A DNA stretch of 64,000 nt from JACCTU01 sp963769665 (GCA_963769665.1 CAVYMQ010000003.1:558001-622000); one strand, 5' to 3'; positions 21,999 through 29,282 are shown, counted from the stretch's first letter. A program made the numbers and translations. The notes: generated from the sequence alone by a model not told the origin.

Positions 21999-23156
21999 TC
22001 AGGCGCGCACGCGGCCGAGCAGAACCCAGCCCGCGAGCGGCGCGAGCGCTGCGAGCGCGAAGCCGGTGCGCCACGAGCTGAACGCGACGAGCGTTGCGAA
22101 GAGCGGCGGGACGACGACGCCCGAGACGGAGAGCACCGTCTGCTGGAACCCGATCGCGGCGCCGCTCCGCGCGGTGCCGGCGAGCTCGGCCGCCGCGACG
22201 AACGAGAGCCCGTTCCACGCAGCCGACAGCGCGGTCGCGAGCACGAGCAACGGCACGACGACGGCGTTCGGCGCGTCGAGCAGGATCGCCGCAGCCGCGA
22301 ACACGACCGTCGTCGCGAGGCCGATCTGCCGCAGCGGCACGATCCGAGAGCCGATCACGTCAGACCAGCGGCCCGCACCGATCCGGAAGCCCATCGCGAT
22401 CGCCTGCGACACGGCGAGCACGCCCGCGGCGCCGGCCGCGGTGAAGCCGCGCTCGTCGTGCAGGTAGAGGACGAGGAAGCTGAAGAGCACCATCTGCGCA
22501 GTCACATAGAGACCGCTGCCACCAGAGAGGAACCAGAGGCGCCGGTCGCGCAGCGTCCACTCGACCTCCGCCGGTTGCACGCCCTCGCTCGGCAGCTCGC
22601 GCACGACCGCGTAGCCGATCAGCGCGGTCAGGATGCAGAACCCGCCGAGGAAGAGGAACGCTGCCGGGACACCCGACGACTCCGCGAGATGAGGGAGCAC
22701 GAGCGCGCCGATCACGCCGCCGACCGGAACAGCCGTTTGGCGCACACCGAATGCGAGCCCTCGCTCGCTCGGCGAGAACCACTGCATGACCGCGCGGCCG
22801 CTCGCCGACTGGACGCTGGCGCCCGCCGCGGCCGCGAGCATCAGCACGACGCCGGCCGTCAGCGCGGAGTCGAGGAGACCCATCGAAGCGACGAGGACAC
22901 CGCAGCTCGCGAGCCCGATCGCAAGCGCACGCCGCTCGCCTATCCGGTCGGTCACGAAGCCCCAGGGCAGCAGCGCGAAGGTCAGCCCGACCCACTCCGC
23001 GGCCAGGAAGAGCCCGACGCCCTGCAGGCCGAGGTCGTACTCCTCACGGAGCGCGGGCGCCATCGCCGGCAGGCCGAGGGTGATCGTCGAGAAGCTCGCC
23101 TGCGCCGCCGTGCCCGCGGCGAGCACCGCCCAGCGGTAGGGGGAGCGTTCCGTTAG
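21999..23156 (-). CDS. MFS transporter with probable CTA start
   Basis: A 385-residue 12-helix major facilitator. The A-motif region is GFVTDRIGERRALAIGLA between helices 2 and 3, and FGVRQTAVPVGGVIGALVLPHL marks a helix of the N-terminal half. Translation from the CTA at 23156, in a 4-nt CTAA overlap with the aldehyde dehydrogenase stop, gives a normal short cytoplasmic N-terminus (TERSPYRWAVLAAG). The first canonical codon, GTG at 23126, would begin inside helix 1. The gene follows an aldehyde dehydrogenase and may move its substrate; which compound is unknown. Confidence 0.85.
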   Translation of the reverse strand, partial: LTERSPYRWAVLAAGTAAQASFSTITLGLPAMAPALREEYDLGLQGVGLFLAAEWVGLTFALLPWGFVTDRIGERRALAIGLASCGVLVASMGLLDSALTAGVVLMLAAAAGASVQSASGRAVMQWFSPSERGLAFGVRQTAVPVGGVIGALVLPHLAESSGVPAAFLFLGGFCILTALIGYAVVRELPSEGVQPAEVEWTLRDRRLWFLSGGSGLYVTAQMVLFSFLVLYLHDERGFTAAGAAGVLAVSQAIAMGFRIGAGRWSDVIGSRIVPLRQIGLATTVVFAAAAILLDAPNAVVVPLLVLATALSAAWNGLSFVAAAELAGTARSGAAIGFQQTVLSVSGVVVPPLFATLVAFSSWRTGFALAALAPLAGWVLLGRVRA

Positions 23157-24625
23157 AGCTGGAAGGGGTTGTACGGCCTCGCGCTCGTCGAGACGAGCAC
23201 GCTCTTCGTCTCGAGGTAGTCCTCGAGCGTCTCGAGACCGAGCTCGCGGCCGAAGCCCGACTGCTTGTAGCCGCCGAACGGGATGCCGGGGAACGCGGTG
23301 TACGGCGTGTTGATCCCGACCATCCCCGACTTGATCTGGCGCGCGAGCCGGTGACCCCGCGCGGGGTCGCCCGTCCACACCGTTGCGAACAGCCCGTACT
23401 TCGTGTCGTTCGCGATCCGCACCGCATCCTTCTCGTCCTCGAACGGGATCACCGCGACGACGGGGCCGAAGATCTCCTCCTGCGCGACTTCCATCGAGTT
23501 CTCGACCTGCGCGAGGACGGTCGGCTTGTAAAACGCGCCCTTGCCGTCACCGTGCTCGCCGCCGGTCACGACCTCGGCGCCTGCGTCGCGGCCACGCTCG
23601 ACGAAACCGTGCACCCGGTCGCGATGGCCCGCGCTGATCAGCGAGCCCATCTGCGTCTCCGGGTCGAGCGGATCGCCGACCTTGATCGCCCCGGCGTTGT
23701 CGGCGAGCTTCGCGACGACATCGTCGTAGATCGAGCGCTCGACGAGCAGGCGCGAGCGCGCCTCGCAGCTCTGCCCGGCGGCGTAGTAGATCGAGAAGGC
23801 CGCGCTCGGGATCGCGTCGGCGAGGTCGGCGTCGGCGAAGAGGAGGTTCGGGCTCTTCCCGCCGAGCTCGAGGGTCAGACGCTTGATCGGGTCGGAGCAG
23901 AGCCGCATGATCTCGCCGCCCGTCTTGGTCGAGCCGGTGAACGCGACCTTGTCGACGCCCGGATGCTGCACGAGGTACGAGCCCGTCGTCGGACCGTCCC
24001 CGGGAACGACGTTGAGGACTCCAGGCGGGAAGCCGACCTCGATCGCCAGCTCCGCGAGGCGAAGCGCGGTGAGCGGCGTCTGGGGATCGGGCTTCAACAC
24101 GATCGTGCAACCGGCAGCGAGGGCAGGCGCGAGCTTCCACGTCGTCATCAGGAACGGGTAGTTCCAGGGGACGATCTGAGCGCACACACCGACCGGTTCC
24201 TTCTGCGAATAGAAGAGGAGCGAGCCACCGATGGGGTTCGAGCGACCGGCGATCGACGCGATCGCGGAGGCAAAGAACCGGAAGTGCTCGACGGCGCCGC
24301 CGATCTCCGCCTTGACCGACGTGATCGCCTTGCCGACGTTCCGCGCTTCGAGGTCCGCGAGCTCCTTGCGGTTCGCGACGATCGCGTCTGCGAGCGCGTG
24401 GAGCAGCCGGGAGCGCTCGTTCGGGGGAGTCTTCGCCCAGGACCCTTCGAGTGCGGCGCGCGCGGCCTCGACGGCGCGGTCGACGTCGACCTCGTTCGCC
24501 ATCGCCGCACGGGCGAGCGGCTCCCCGCTCGCGGGCTCGCTCAGCTCGCGAACCTCACCGGAAGCAGGGTCCGCGAACTCGCCGGCGATGAAGAGCCCGT
24601 ACTCGCGCTCGGTGGCGACCGCCAT
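23153..24625 (-). CDS. NAD(P)-dependent aldehyde dehydrogenase
   Basis: A 490-residue ALDH-superfamily enzyme oxidising an aldehyde to an acid. VPWNYPFLMTTWKLAPALAAG binds the cofactor, LTLELGGKSPNLLF carries the general-base Glu, and GQSCEARSRLLVE carries the nucleophilic Cys; EEIFGPVVAVIPF and FGGYKQSGFGRELGLE complete the family pattern. It resembles the betaine-/amino-aldehyde branch, but substrate specificity is not readable. The ATG at 24625 is 7 nt after TAGATT, so probably leaderless. It is coupled to the MFS gene. Confidence 0.92.
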   Translation of the reverse strand: MAVATEREYGLFIAGEFADPASGEVRELSEPASGEPLARAAMANEVDVDRAVEAARAALEGSWAKTPPNERSRLLHALADAIVANRKELADLEARNVGKAITSVKAEIGGAVEHFRFFASAIASIAGRSNPIGGSLLFYSQKEPVGVCAQIVPWNYPFLMTTWKLAPALAAGCTIVLKPDPQTPLTALRLAELAIEVGFPPGVLNVVPGDGPTTGSYLVQHPGVDKVAFTGSTKTGGEIMRLCSDPIKRLTLELGGKSPNLLFADADLADAIPSAAFSIYYAAGQSCEARSRLLVERSIYDDVVAKLADNAGAIKVGDPLDPETQMGSLISAGHRDRVHGFVERGRDAGAEVVTGGEHGDGKGAFYKPTVLAQVENSMEVAQEEIFGPVVAVIPFEDEKDAVRIANDTKYGLFATVWTGDPARGHRLARQIKSGMVGINTPYTAFPGIPFGGYKQSGFGRELGLETLEDYLETKSVLVSTSARPYNPFQL

Positions 24626-24632
24626 CGCGGGG

Positions 24633-24680
24633 AATCTATCCGAGGGTGTCGTTTTCGCGACGACGCCAAGGGGGTAGGGT
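24633..24680. promoter_or_regulatory. Divergent -10 hexamers, aldehyde dehydrogenase / small hypothetical gene
   Basis: Minus-strand TAGATT (24638 to 24633) ends 7 nt before the ALDH ATG. Plus-strand TAGGGT (24675-24680) ends 6 nt before the ATG at 24687. Both fit leaderless initiation; here the hexamers do not overlap. Confidence 0.45.
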
Positions 24681-24686
24681 CGAGTG

Positions 24687-24931
24687 ATGACCGACCCGTC
24701 CACGTCGAAGCAGCGCGAATTCCCGATCGGGACCGCCTCCTGGCGACGCTCCAGGAGCACGGACTTCCAGCCCGTCCGCTCGGCGAGGTCGAGATCGAGG
24801 TTCCGCTCGAGAATGACGACGCCGGCGACGAGGTCTACGAGCAGGTCGAGCAAGTCGTGATGACGCTCGGCGCACCGTTCGTGCCGATCAAGCACGAAGG
24901 CGTCATCTACGTGCGACCACCCGTCGGCTAA
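24687..24931 (+). pseudogene. Small conserved-looking protein gene with apparent frameshift
   Basis: From ATG at 24687 the frame reads MTDPSTSKQRE and then turns into Arg/Ser-rich shadow with a stop near 24863. The frame one base earlier carries convincing coding sequence from about 24719: RIPDRDRLLATLQEHGLP, EVEIEVPLENDDAGDEVYEQ and LGAPFVPIKHEGVIYVRPP, ending TAA at 24929-24931. That second frame has no usable start. A single-base loss between about 24705 and 24720 would reconcile them: a real frameshift, programmed slippage or sequence error. The product would be an acidic protein of about 80 residues with no recognised domain. The stop interlocks with the convergent gene. Confidence 0.55.
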
Positions 24932-25275
24932 GCGCGGCGCCCGAAGAACCAGCGCTCGAGCGGGCCGAGCAGCTCCTTGCGCGTGAAGGGCATGACGCGC
25001 TGCGGCCGACCGTCGTCCTCGGAGACCCGCAGGTCGTCCTCGAGCACCTCGTTCGCCTTCTCGAGCGCGTCCTCCAGCTCGTGGCCCTCGAAGACGTAGT
25101 CGTCGGCGCGGGGCTCGGCCGATTCGCGGTGCTGGGGGTTGACCGACCGCCCCACGGCCCACAGCGCCCCTTCCTTCCGCTCGATCCAGACCACGATGCG
25201 CTCTTCGGCGCCCTGGTCGTCGAATCCGCGGATCTCCCGCTCCGCGAACCGCCCGGAAGTCACCCTCCGCCTCAC
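24928..25275 (-). CDS. Conserved-type hypothetical protein
   Basis: 115 residues with no recognised domain. The N-terminus is basic and beta-rich (FAEREIRGFDDQGAEERIVVWIERKEGALWAVG); then comes an acidic stretch (YVFEGHELEDALEKANEVLEDDLRVSED) and a basic ending (RKELLGPLERWFFGRRA). It is probably soluble. GTG at 25275 is 8 nt after minus-strand TATCGT with no Shine-Dalgarno. Divergent from another small unknown, and convergent with the gene at 24687 through a 4-bp stop overlap (CTAA). Confidence 0.6.
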   Translation of the reverse strand: MRRRVTSGRFAEREIRGFDDQGAEERIVVWIERKEGALWAVGRSVNPQHRESAEPRADDYVFEGHELEDALEKANEVLEDDLRVSEDDGRPQRVMPFTRKELLGPLERWFFGRRA

Positions 25276-25282
25276 AGGTGTC

Positions 25283-25289
25283 TACGATA
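25283..25289. promoter_or_regulatory. Superimposed divergent -10 hexamers (TACGAT / TATCGT)
   Basis: TACGAT (25283-25288, plus) ends 7 nt before GTG 25296. TATCGT (25289 to 25284, minus) ends 8 nt before GTG 25275. Five base pairs are common to both hexamers, and the two start codons are 21 bp apart. Confidence 0.55.
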
Positions 25290-25295
25290 CGGCCC

Positions 25296-25553
25296 GTGGG
25301 GAGGATCTCGCAGTTCTTCCGAAATCCGCTCGCGTTCCTGTTCGAGCGGCCGAGCCAGGAGGACCGGCTCGCCGCCTACGTGATCCGCGAGCACGACCGC
25401 GGCCGCTCGCTCGAGGACATCCTGAACGACCGCTACATCCTGAACCGCACGTCGCCCCAGCAGCTGCGCCGGCTGCTGGAGAATCCCGACCTCGTCCGCA
25501 CGCTCGGAAACGACACGATCGAGTCCGTGCGGACGACGATGACCTCCGTCTAG
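25296..25553 (+). CDS. Small hypothetical protein
   Basis: 85 residues, soluble, helical and charged, with segments FFRNPLAFLFERPSQEDR, YVIREHDRGRSLEDILND and LRRLLENPDLVRTLGND. No family is recognised. GTG at 25296 is chosen over GTG at 25278 because it is 7 nt after TACGAT and gives the more natural N-terminus. The TAG interlocks with the ornithine-cyclodeaminase-like gene (CTAG). Confidence 0.6.
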   Translation: MGRISQFFRNPLAFLFERPSQEDRLAAYVIREHDRGRSLEDILNDRYILNRTSPQQLRRLLENPDLVRTLGNDTIESVRTTMTSV

Positions 25554-26479
25554 ACGGTTCGGCCGATGCCGCGCTCGCGCGCGCGCTCGACGACTGCCGC
25601 CCCGGCGGCGACGTCCCACGCGGCGAGCCCGTTGGACTTGAACACGACGACGTCTTCGTCGCTGTCGCGTCCGTTAAGCTCGCCCGCGACGACGTCCTGC
25701 AGCTCGTGGACCTCGAGCCAGTCGAGCAGGCCCTGTGCCACCGGCTCGATCAGGTCACCTGACTCGAGCTTGGCCTGCTCACGCGAGTCGCAGCACACGA
25801 ACGTCGCGCGCTCCAGGACGGCGTTGTCGAGCTCACGCGCGTTCGCGTCGTTCGCGCCGACCGCGCAGACGAGCGCGCCGGGCTGCAGCCACTCGCCGCG
25901 CAACACGGGGTCCTTCGACGTCGTCACGGTGACCACGACGTCCTGCTCGCCCGCGTCGCGGTGCGACTCGCCCACCTCGGCGCCCACACGTGCGCAGAAC
26001 GCTTCAAGCCGCTCCTCCGAGCGGCAGTAGGCGACGACACGGTCGATGGCTGGGACCGCCTCGCGAATGCACGCGACCTGCGACTCGGCCTGCCAGCCGC
26101 AGCCGATCACGCCGAGCGTTCGCGCGTCGGACTTGGCGAGGAACTTCGCCGCGATGCCGCTCGCCGCGCCCGTCCGCAGCTGCCCGAGCTTGTCGGCCTC
26201 GATCACGGCCGCGAGCTGCGCACCCGCGAGGTCGAAGAGAACGACGACGAACGGCGTTCCGCCCGGAAGCCAGGCATACGTCTTGACCCCGGCGAGCCCG
26301 AGCTCGCGGTCGACCGCGGCCATGTAGGCGAAGGTGCCGTCGTCGAGGGAGATCCGGGTTCGCGTCCGGTTCTCGACGACGCCGCGGGCGAGCCGGATGA
26401 AGCACGCCTCGATCGCGTCGAGCGCCTCTCGCGGCGCGAGCAACTCGCCGACCTCGCTCTCGGTCAGGTAGAGCGGCAC
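25550..26479 (-). CDS. Ornithine cyclodeaminase / mu-crystallin family protein
   Basis: A 309-residue NAD(P)-binding protein. The Rossmann motif is TLGVIGCGWQAESQVACIRE; other family elements are ISLDDGTFAYMAAV, IEADKLGQLRTGAASGIA and GALVCAVGANDANARELD. Family members include ornithine cyclodeaminase, alanine dehydrogenase and ketimine reductase, and the exact reaction is not determined. GTG at 26479 lies 1 nt after the DUF421 stop, so the two are likely one transcript. Confidence 0.87.
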   Translation of the reverse strand: MPLYLTESEVGELLAPREALDAIEACFIRLARGVVENRTRTRISLDDGTFAYMAAVDRELGLAGVKTYAWLPGGTPFVVVLFDLAGAQLAAVIEADKLGQLRTGAASGIAAKFLAKSDARTLGVIGCGWQAESQVACIREAVPAIDRVVAYCRSEERLEAFCARVGAEVGESHRDAGEQDVVVTVTTSKDPVLRGEWLQPGALVCAVGANDANARELDNAVLERATFVCCDSREQAKLESGDLIEPVAQGLLDWLEVHELQDVVAGELNGRDSDEDVVVFKSNGLAAWDVAAGAAVVERARERGIGRTV

Positions 26480-26480
26480 G

Positions 26481-26921
26481 TCAGCTCTGCTTGATGAAGC
26501 TGACCTTGCCGCTCGACTCGAGCACGGCCCAGCGAATGTCGTCGAGCGAGCTGATCTGCTGCTGACGCGCCTCGGCCAGCAGTTCGTCGACGGTCATCCG
26601 CTCCTTCCGAAGGTTGGACTCGATCACCTGGCCGTCCTGCACGACGATCATCGGCTGCGGCTCGAGCAACGGCTGCACCCGACGGAACCGGAAGCCGGCG
26701 TAGGACACCGCCAGCACGAGCACGGCGAACGTCCCCGTGGCGAGCACCGCACCCGTGAACGACATGTCGCTCTGCGTGATGCCCTGCTGCATCAAGTCGC
26801 CGACGACGACGAGCAGGATCAGGTCGAACGGCTGCAGCGAGCGAAGCTCGCGTCTCCCGATGAACCGGGTGACGAGAAAGACGAAGAGAAAGGCGAAGAA
26901 CGCCCTGACGACGATGTCCAT
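26481..26921 (-). CDS. DUF421 membrane protein (YetF-like)
   Basis: 146 residues: about three N-terminal transmembrane helices (VVRAFFAFLFVFLVTRFIG, FDLILLVVVGDLMQQGI, AVLATGTFAVLVLAVSYAGF) and a C-terminal cytoplasmic alpha/beta region (LEPQPMIVVQDGQVIESNL, MTVDELLAEARQQQISSLDDI). This is the DUF421/YetF architecture, a membrane family without a settled function. ATG at 26921. It lies between the OCD-family gene and a single-pass membrane protein gene in the same orientation. Confidence 0.85.
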   Translation of the reverse strand: MDIVVRAFFAFLFVFLVTRFIGRRELRSLQPFDLILLVVVGDLMQQGITQSDMSFTGAVLATGTFAVLVLAVSYAGFRFRRVQPLLEPQPMIVVQDGQVIESNLRKERMTVDELLAEARQQQISSLDDIRWAVLESSGKVSFIKQS

Positions 26922-26949
26922 GAGCTAGTGGCTCTCCCGGTGTCGTTGC

Positions 26950-27019
26950 CGCGACTGTCGGTCGCGAGCACCAAGCGAGGCAAGGACGCAGGGAGTCCCC
27001 GTATCAGTGATACGGGGAC
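26950..27019. repeat. Tandem inverted repeats (REP-like intergenic element)
   Basis: CGCGAC-TGTCG-GTCGCG (26950-26966) is followed by the perfect 11-bp palindromic arms GTCCCCGTATC (26995-27005) and GATACGGGGAC (27009-27019) around AGT. No T tract follows, so it is a poor intrinsic terminator. It occupies the 170-bp spacer before the DUF421 gene and looks like a REP/palindromic repeat unit; I see no second copy in this window. Confidence 0.5.
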
Positions 27020-27091
27020 GACTGAGGACGCCGCATCGCGCCGCGTGATCGCGGGCGACAGGCACGGATGACGGCACCGGGCGAGCCACTC

Positions 27092-27613
27092 CTATGGCCA
27101 GATCGTCACGTCGCGCTGCGCGGTCGCGAGCAGCTCGGTGTCGTCGTAGAGCCGGACGTCCTGGCTGCGCCGGCCGAGGTTGTTTGGGTTGACCTGGAAC
27201 TGCAGGTAGACGGTGATCGAGTCGCCCGCGCCCACGTGTCCGTAGTCGAGCGCGAGGTCGCCGTCTCGGCTGGACTCGCCGACGGGTGCCGGCTCGATGG
27301 TGTTGATGTGCATCGACTCGAGCCAACCCGGGGCGAGCACGAGCGTCGCCTTCGCGATGTCCTCGTGCGCGGTGATCCGGAAGCGGCCCTGGAAGTAGAG
27401 CCCGCCGCGCACGTCGACCGGTGCGGAGACCTCGAGTAGTGCAGCGGTGGAGTCGACCTCGGAGCCCGTCGGGCTCTGCCCGTACGCATTCGCCAGCCCG
27501 AAGAGCAGTACGACCGTGAGCAGCACGAAGAGCACGCGCCGCGCACCGAGCTCGTAGACCTCGGACGCATCGCGGTTGTCCTTCAGCGTCAGCGACTGGG
27601 GCGTGTCGGCCAC
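27092..27613 (-). CDS. Single-pass membrane-anchored protein of unknown function
   Basis: A 173-residue protein with a short cytoplasmic start, one transmembrane helix (RRVLFVLLTVVLLFGLANAYG, about residues 25-45) and an external all-beta domain of about 125 residues (SAPVDVRGGLYFQGRF, ATLVLAPGWLESMHINTIEPAP, VYLQFQVNPNNLGRRS). The outer part resembles an immunoglobulin-like or DUF11-like beta sandwich, without catalytic residues. It precedes the DUF421 gene in the same orientation, with the palindromic element between them. Confidence 0.68.
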   Translation of the reverse strand: MADTPQSLTLKDNRDASEVYELGARRVLFVLLTVVLLFGLANAYGQSPTGSEVDSTAALLEVSAPVDVRGGLYFQGRFRITAHEDIAKATLVLAPGWLESMHINTIEPAPVGESSRDGDLALDYGHVGAGDSITVYLQFQVNPNNLGRRSQDVRLYDDTELLATAQRDVTIWP

Positions 27614-27661
27614 CCCGCACGGTTCCAGTCGAAGGCCGCTGATCCTTCGCCGTCAGGTCAA

Positions 27662-27734
27662 TGCGCCCGGCAAGATTCGAACTTGCGACCTCTGCCTCCG
27701 CAGGGCAGCGCTCTATCCCCTGAGCTACGGGCGC
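27662..27734 (-). tRNA. tRNA-Arg, anticodon GCG
   Basis: Cloverleaf on the minus strand: acceptor GCGCCCG pairs with CGGGCGC, D stem GCTC/GAGC, anticodon stem CTGCC/GGCAG with loop CTGCGGA (U33, anticodon GCG reading CGC), variable loop AGGTC, T stem GCAAG/CTTGC with TTCGAAT, and discriminator A at 27662. CCA is not encoded. Most bacteria use tRNA-Arg(ACG) modified to inosine for CGN codons, so GCG is notable. It lies directly behind ygfZ, whose stop codon is inside the tRNA, so both are probably made from one transcript. Confidence 0.93.
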
Positions 27735-28507
27735 GAAGTCGCCAAGTGTAGCCGTGCTCTTGCGGAGCCGATCTCGAGGACGGCGTCGTCCGGCACCTCG
27801 GTCCGAACGTAGGCCAGCGCAAGGCCTGGAACGACGCTCGTCACCCGGCCGACAGCCTTCTCGCCGAGCCGGATCTCCGCGTCGGGGTCGACCTCGCCCT
27901 CGAGGTCCAGCACGCGCAGCCGCCGGTTCAACTTTCCACGGTAGTGCTGGCGCGCGATGGGCTCCTGGCCGGGGTAGCAGCCCTTCGAGAACGAGACGGC
28001 GCGCTCGGTCAGTCCGGCTTCGGCTGGGAGGACGCGGTCGTCGATCTCGGCGCCGAAGCGGGGGGTGCCCGCCTCGATGCGGAGGCGTTCGAGCTCCTCG
28101 GGCGCGATCGGCTCGCCGCCGAGCTCTGTGTCGAGCACCTCCCACGCCTCTCGGCCGTAGTCGGCGTTCGGCAGCGCGCCCTCCGGCTGCTCACCGAACA
28201 CGAGCGTCGACGCATGCTCCTCGAGCTCGACCTCGGCCTTGGCCGCGAAGCGCATGCGCACCAGCTCGATGCGCACCCGATCGCCGAGCTCGGGCTCGGT
28301 CAGGAGAAGGAAGTCGTCGGCCGCCCGTCGCAACACGCGCAGCGGCGCGATCACCCGCGCCTTCGCGGTGAGCAGCAATGCCTCGCAGCTCTCCCCCGGC
28401 GCAAGCGCCTCGACGTCGTTCGAGAGCATCCGCTGCAGGTAGTCGGCTGCGTCGGGGCCCGCGACGCGGACGAACGCGCGCGGCCGTTTCGCAGTAACGA
28501 TTGTCAT
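27725..28507 (-). CDS. ygfZ: YgfZ/GcvT-domain folate-binding protein
   Basis: A 260-residue GcvT-fold protein. The YgfZ signature KGCYPGQEPIARQHYRGKLNR (K-G-C-Y-x-G-Q-E) is present, with an N-terminal RVAGPDAADYLQRMLSNDV and a C-terminal beta-barrel. YgfZ uses folate to support Fe-S enzymes such as the tRNA modification enzyme MiaB. The TAG stop consists of tRNA-Arg nucleotides 8-10, so the reading frame ends 10 nt into the tRNA gene. ATG at 28507 is 7 nt after TAGACT, so it is probably leaderless and divergent from the sulfite-oxidase-like gene. Confidence 0.9.
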   Translation of the reverse strand: MTIVTAKRPRAFVRVAGPDAADYLQRMLSNDVEALAPGESCEALLLTAKARVIAPLRVLRRAADDFLLLTEPELGDRVRIELVRMRFAAKAEVELEEHASTLVFGEQPEGALPNADYGREAWEVLDTELGGEPIAPEELERLRIEAGTPRFGAEIDDRVLPAEAGLTERAVSFSKGCYPGQEPIARQHYRGKLNRRLRVLDLEGEVDPDAEIRLGEKAVGRVTSVVPGLALAYVRTEVPDDAVLEIGSARARLHLATSRP

Positions 28508-28513
28508 CGCAAC

Positions 28514-28520
28514 TAGTCTA
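28514..28520. promoter_or_regulatory. Superimposed divergent -10 hexamers, ygfZ / sulfite-oxidase-like gene
   Basis: TAGTCT (28514-28519, plus) and TAGACT (28520 to 28515, minus) share five base pairs inside CTAGTCTAG. Each ends exactly 7 nt before its start codon (GTG 28527 and ATG 28507). Neither gene has a Shine-Dalgarno sequence. Confidence 0.6.
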
Positions 28521-28526
28521 GGCAGC

Positions 28527-29132
28527 GTGTTCAGGGGTAGGGCCGAAAAGAAGGTCGCGGCTGCCGGGTACGACCCCGCGCGCCTCCCGCCGGGCCAGTA
28601 CCTCACGGAGAAGTGGCCGGTGCTGCACGCCGGCTCGGTGCCCGACACGGATCTCGCGACCTGGGACTTCCGCATCTTCGGTGAGGTCGAGAACCCGGTC
28701 ACGCTGGCCTGGGACGAGCTCAACGCGCTCCCGAAGGCGGAGAACGTGCAGGACATCCACTGCGTCACACGGTGGAGCCGCTTCGACGCGCAGTTCGGCG
28801 GCGTTCACTGGCGCGAGGTCGCCAAGCTCGTGCGCCCGAAGCCGAGCGCGCGCTTCGTCGTCGCGCACGCCGAGCAGGGCTTCACGTCCAACGTTCCGCT
28901 GGAGTTCCTGGAAGACGACAACGCGCTGCTCGCGACGGAGGCCGACGGCGAGCCGCTCACCCCCGAGCACGGCTGGCCGCTCCGCCTCGTGATCCCCGGC
29001 AAGTACTTCTGGAAGAGCGCGAAGTGGCTACGCGGCATCGAGCTCCGAGCAACAGACGAGCCGGGCTTCTGGGAGCGCTACGGGTACCACAACGACGCCG
29101 ACCCCTGGCGCGAAGAGCGCTACGGGTTCTAG
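28527..29132 (+). CDS. Sulfite-oxidase-like molybdopterin oxidoreductase
   Basis: A 201-residue protein of the oxidoreductase molybdopterin-binding (sulfite oxidase/YedY-like) fold. The Mo-ligand cysteine is in DIHCVTRWSRFDAQFGGV, and GWPLRLVIPGKYFWKSAKWLRGIEL is the conserved C-terminal block. It lacks a signal peptide, so it is cytoplasmic, unlike MsrP/YedY. The acceptor substrate is unknown. GTG at 28527 fits the 7-nt leaderless spacing. The first terminator of a tail-to-tail pair follows at 29213. Confidence 0.88.
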   Translation: MFRGRAEKKVAAAGYDPARLPPGQYLTEKWPVLHAGSVPDTDLATWDFRIFGEVENPVTLAWDELNALPKAENVQDIHCVTRWSRFDAQFGGVHWREVAKLVRPKPSARFVVAHAEQGFTSNVPLEFLEDDNALLATEADGEPLTPEHGWPLRLVIPGKYFWKSAKWLRGIELRATDEPGFWERYGYHNDADPWREERYGF

Positions 29133-29212
29133 CGCGGGAATCCCTCGAAAGGGCTACTGAGCTTCTCGCCAGGCCGCCGATATTCGGGGTGACCCACCTC
29201 CCCCACCCCTCG

Positions 29213-29241
29213 AAGAGCCCGCCCCCCTCGGCGGGCTCTTT
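29213..29241 (+). terminator. Rho-independent terminator after the sulfite-oxidase-like gene
   Basis: AAGAGCCCGCC (29213-29223) pairs perfectly with GGCGGGCTCTT (29230-29240) across CCCCTC, followed by TTT. It lies about 80 nt after the stop at 29132. Confidence 0.8.
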
Positions 29242-29254
29242 GCATTCTGGAACG

Positions 29255-29282
29255 AAAAAAGGGGCCGGCTCACGCCGGCCCC
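29255..29282 (-). terminator. Rho-independent terminator of groESL
   Basis: On the minus strand GGGGCCGGC-GTGA-GCCGGCCCC is followed by six T (complement of A 29255-29260). It stands 45 nt after the groEL stop. Confidence 0.88.
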
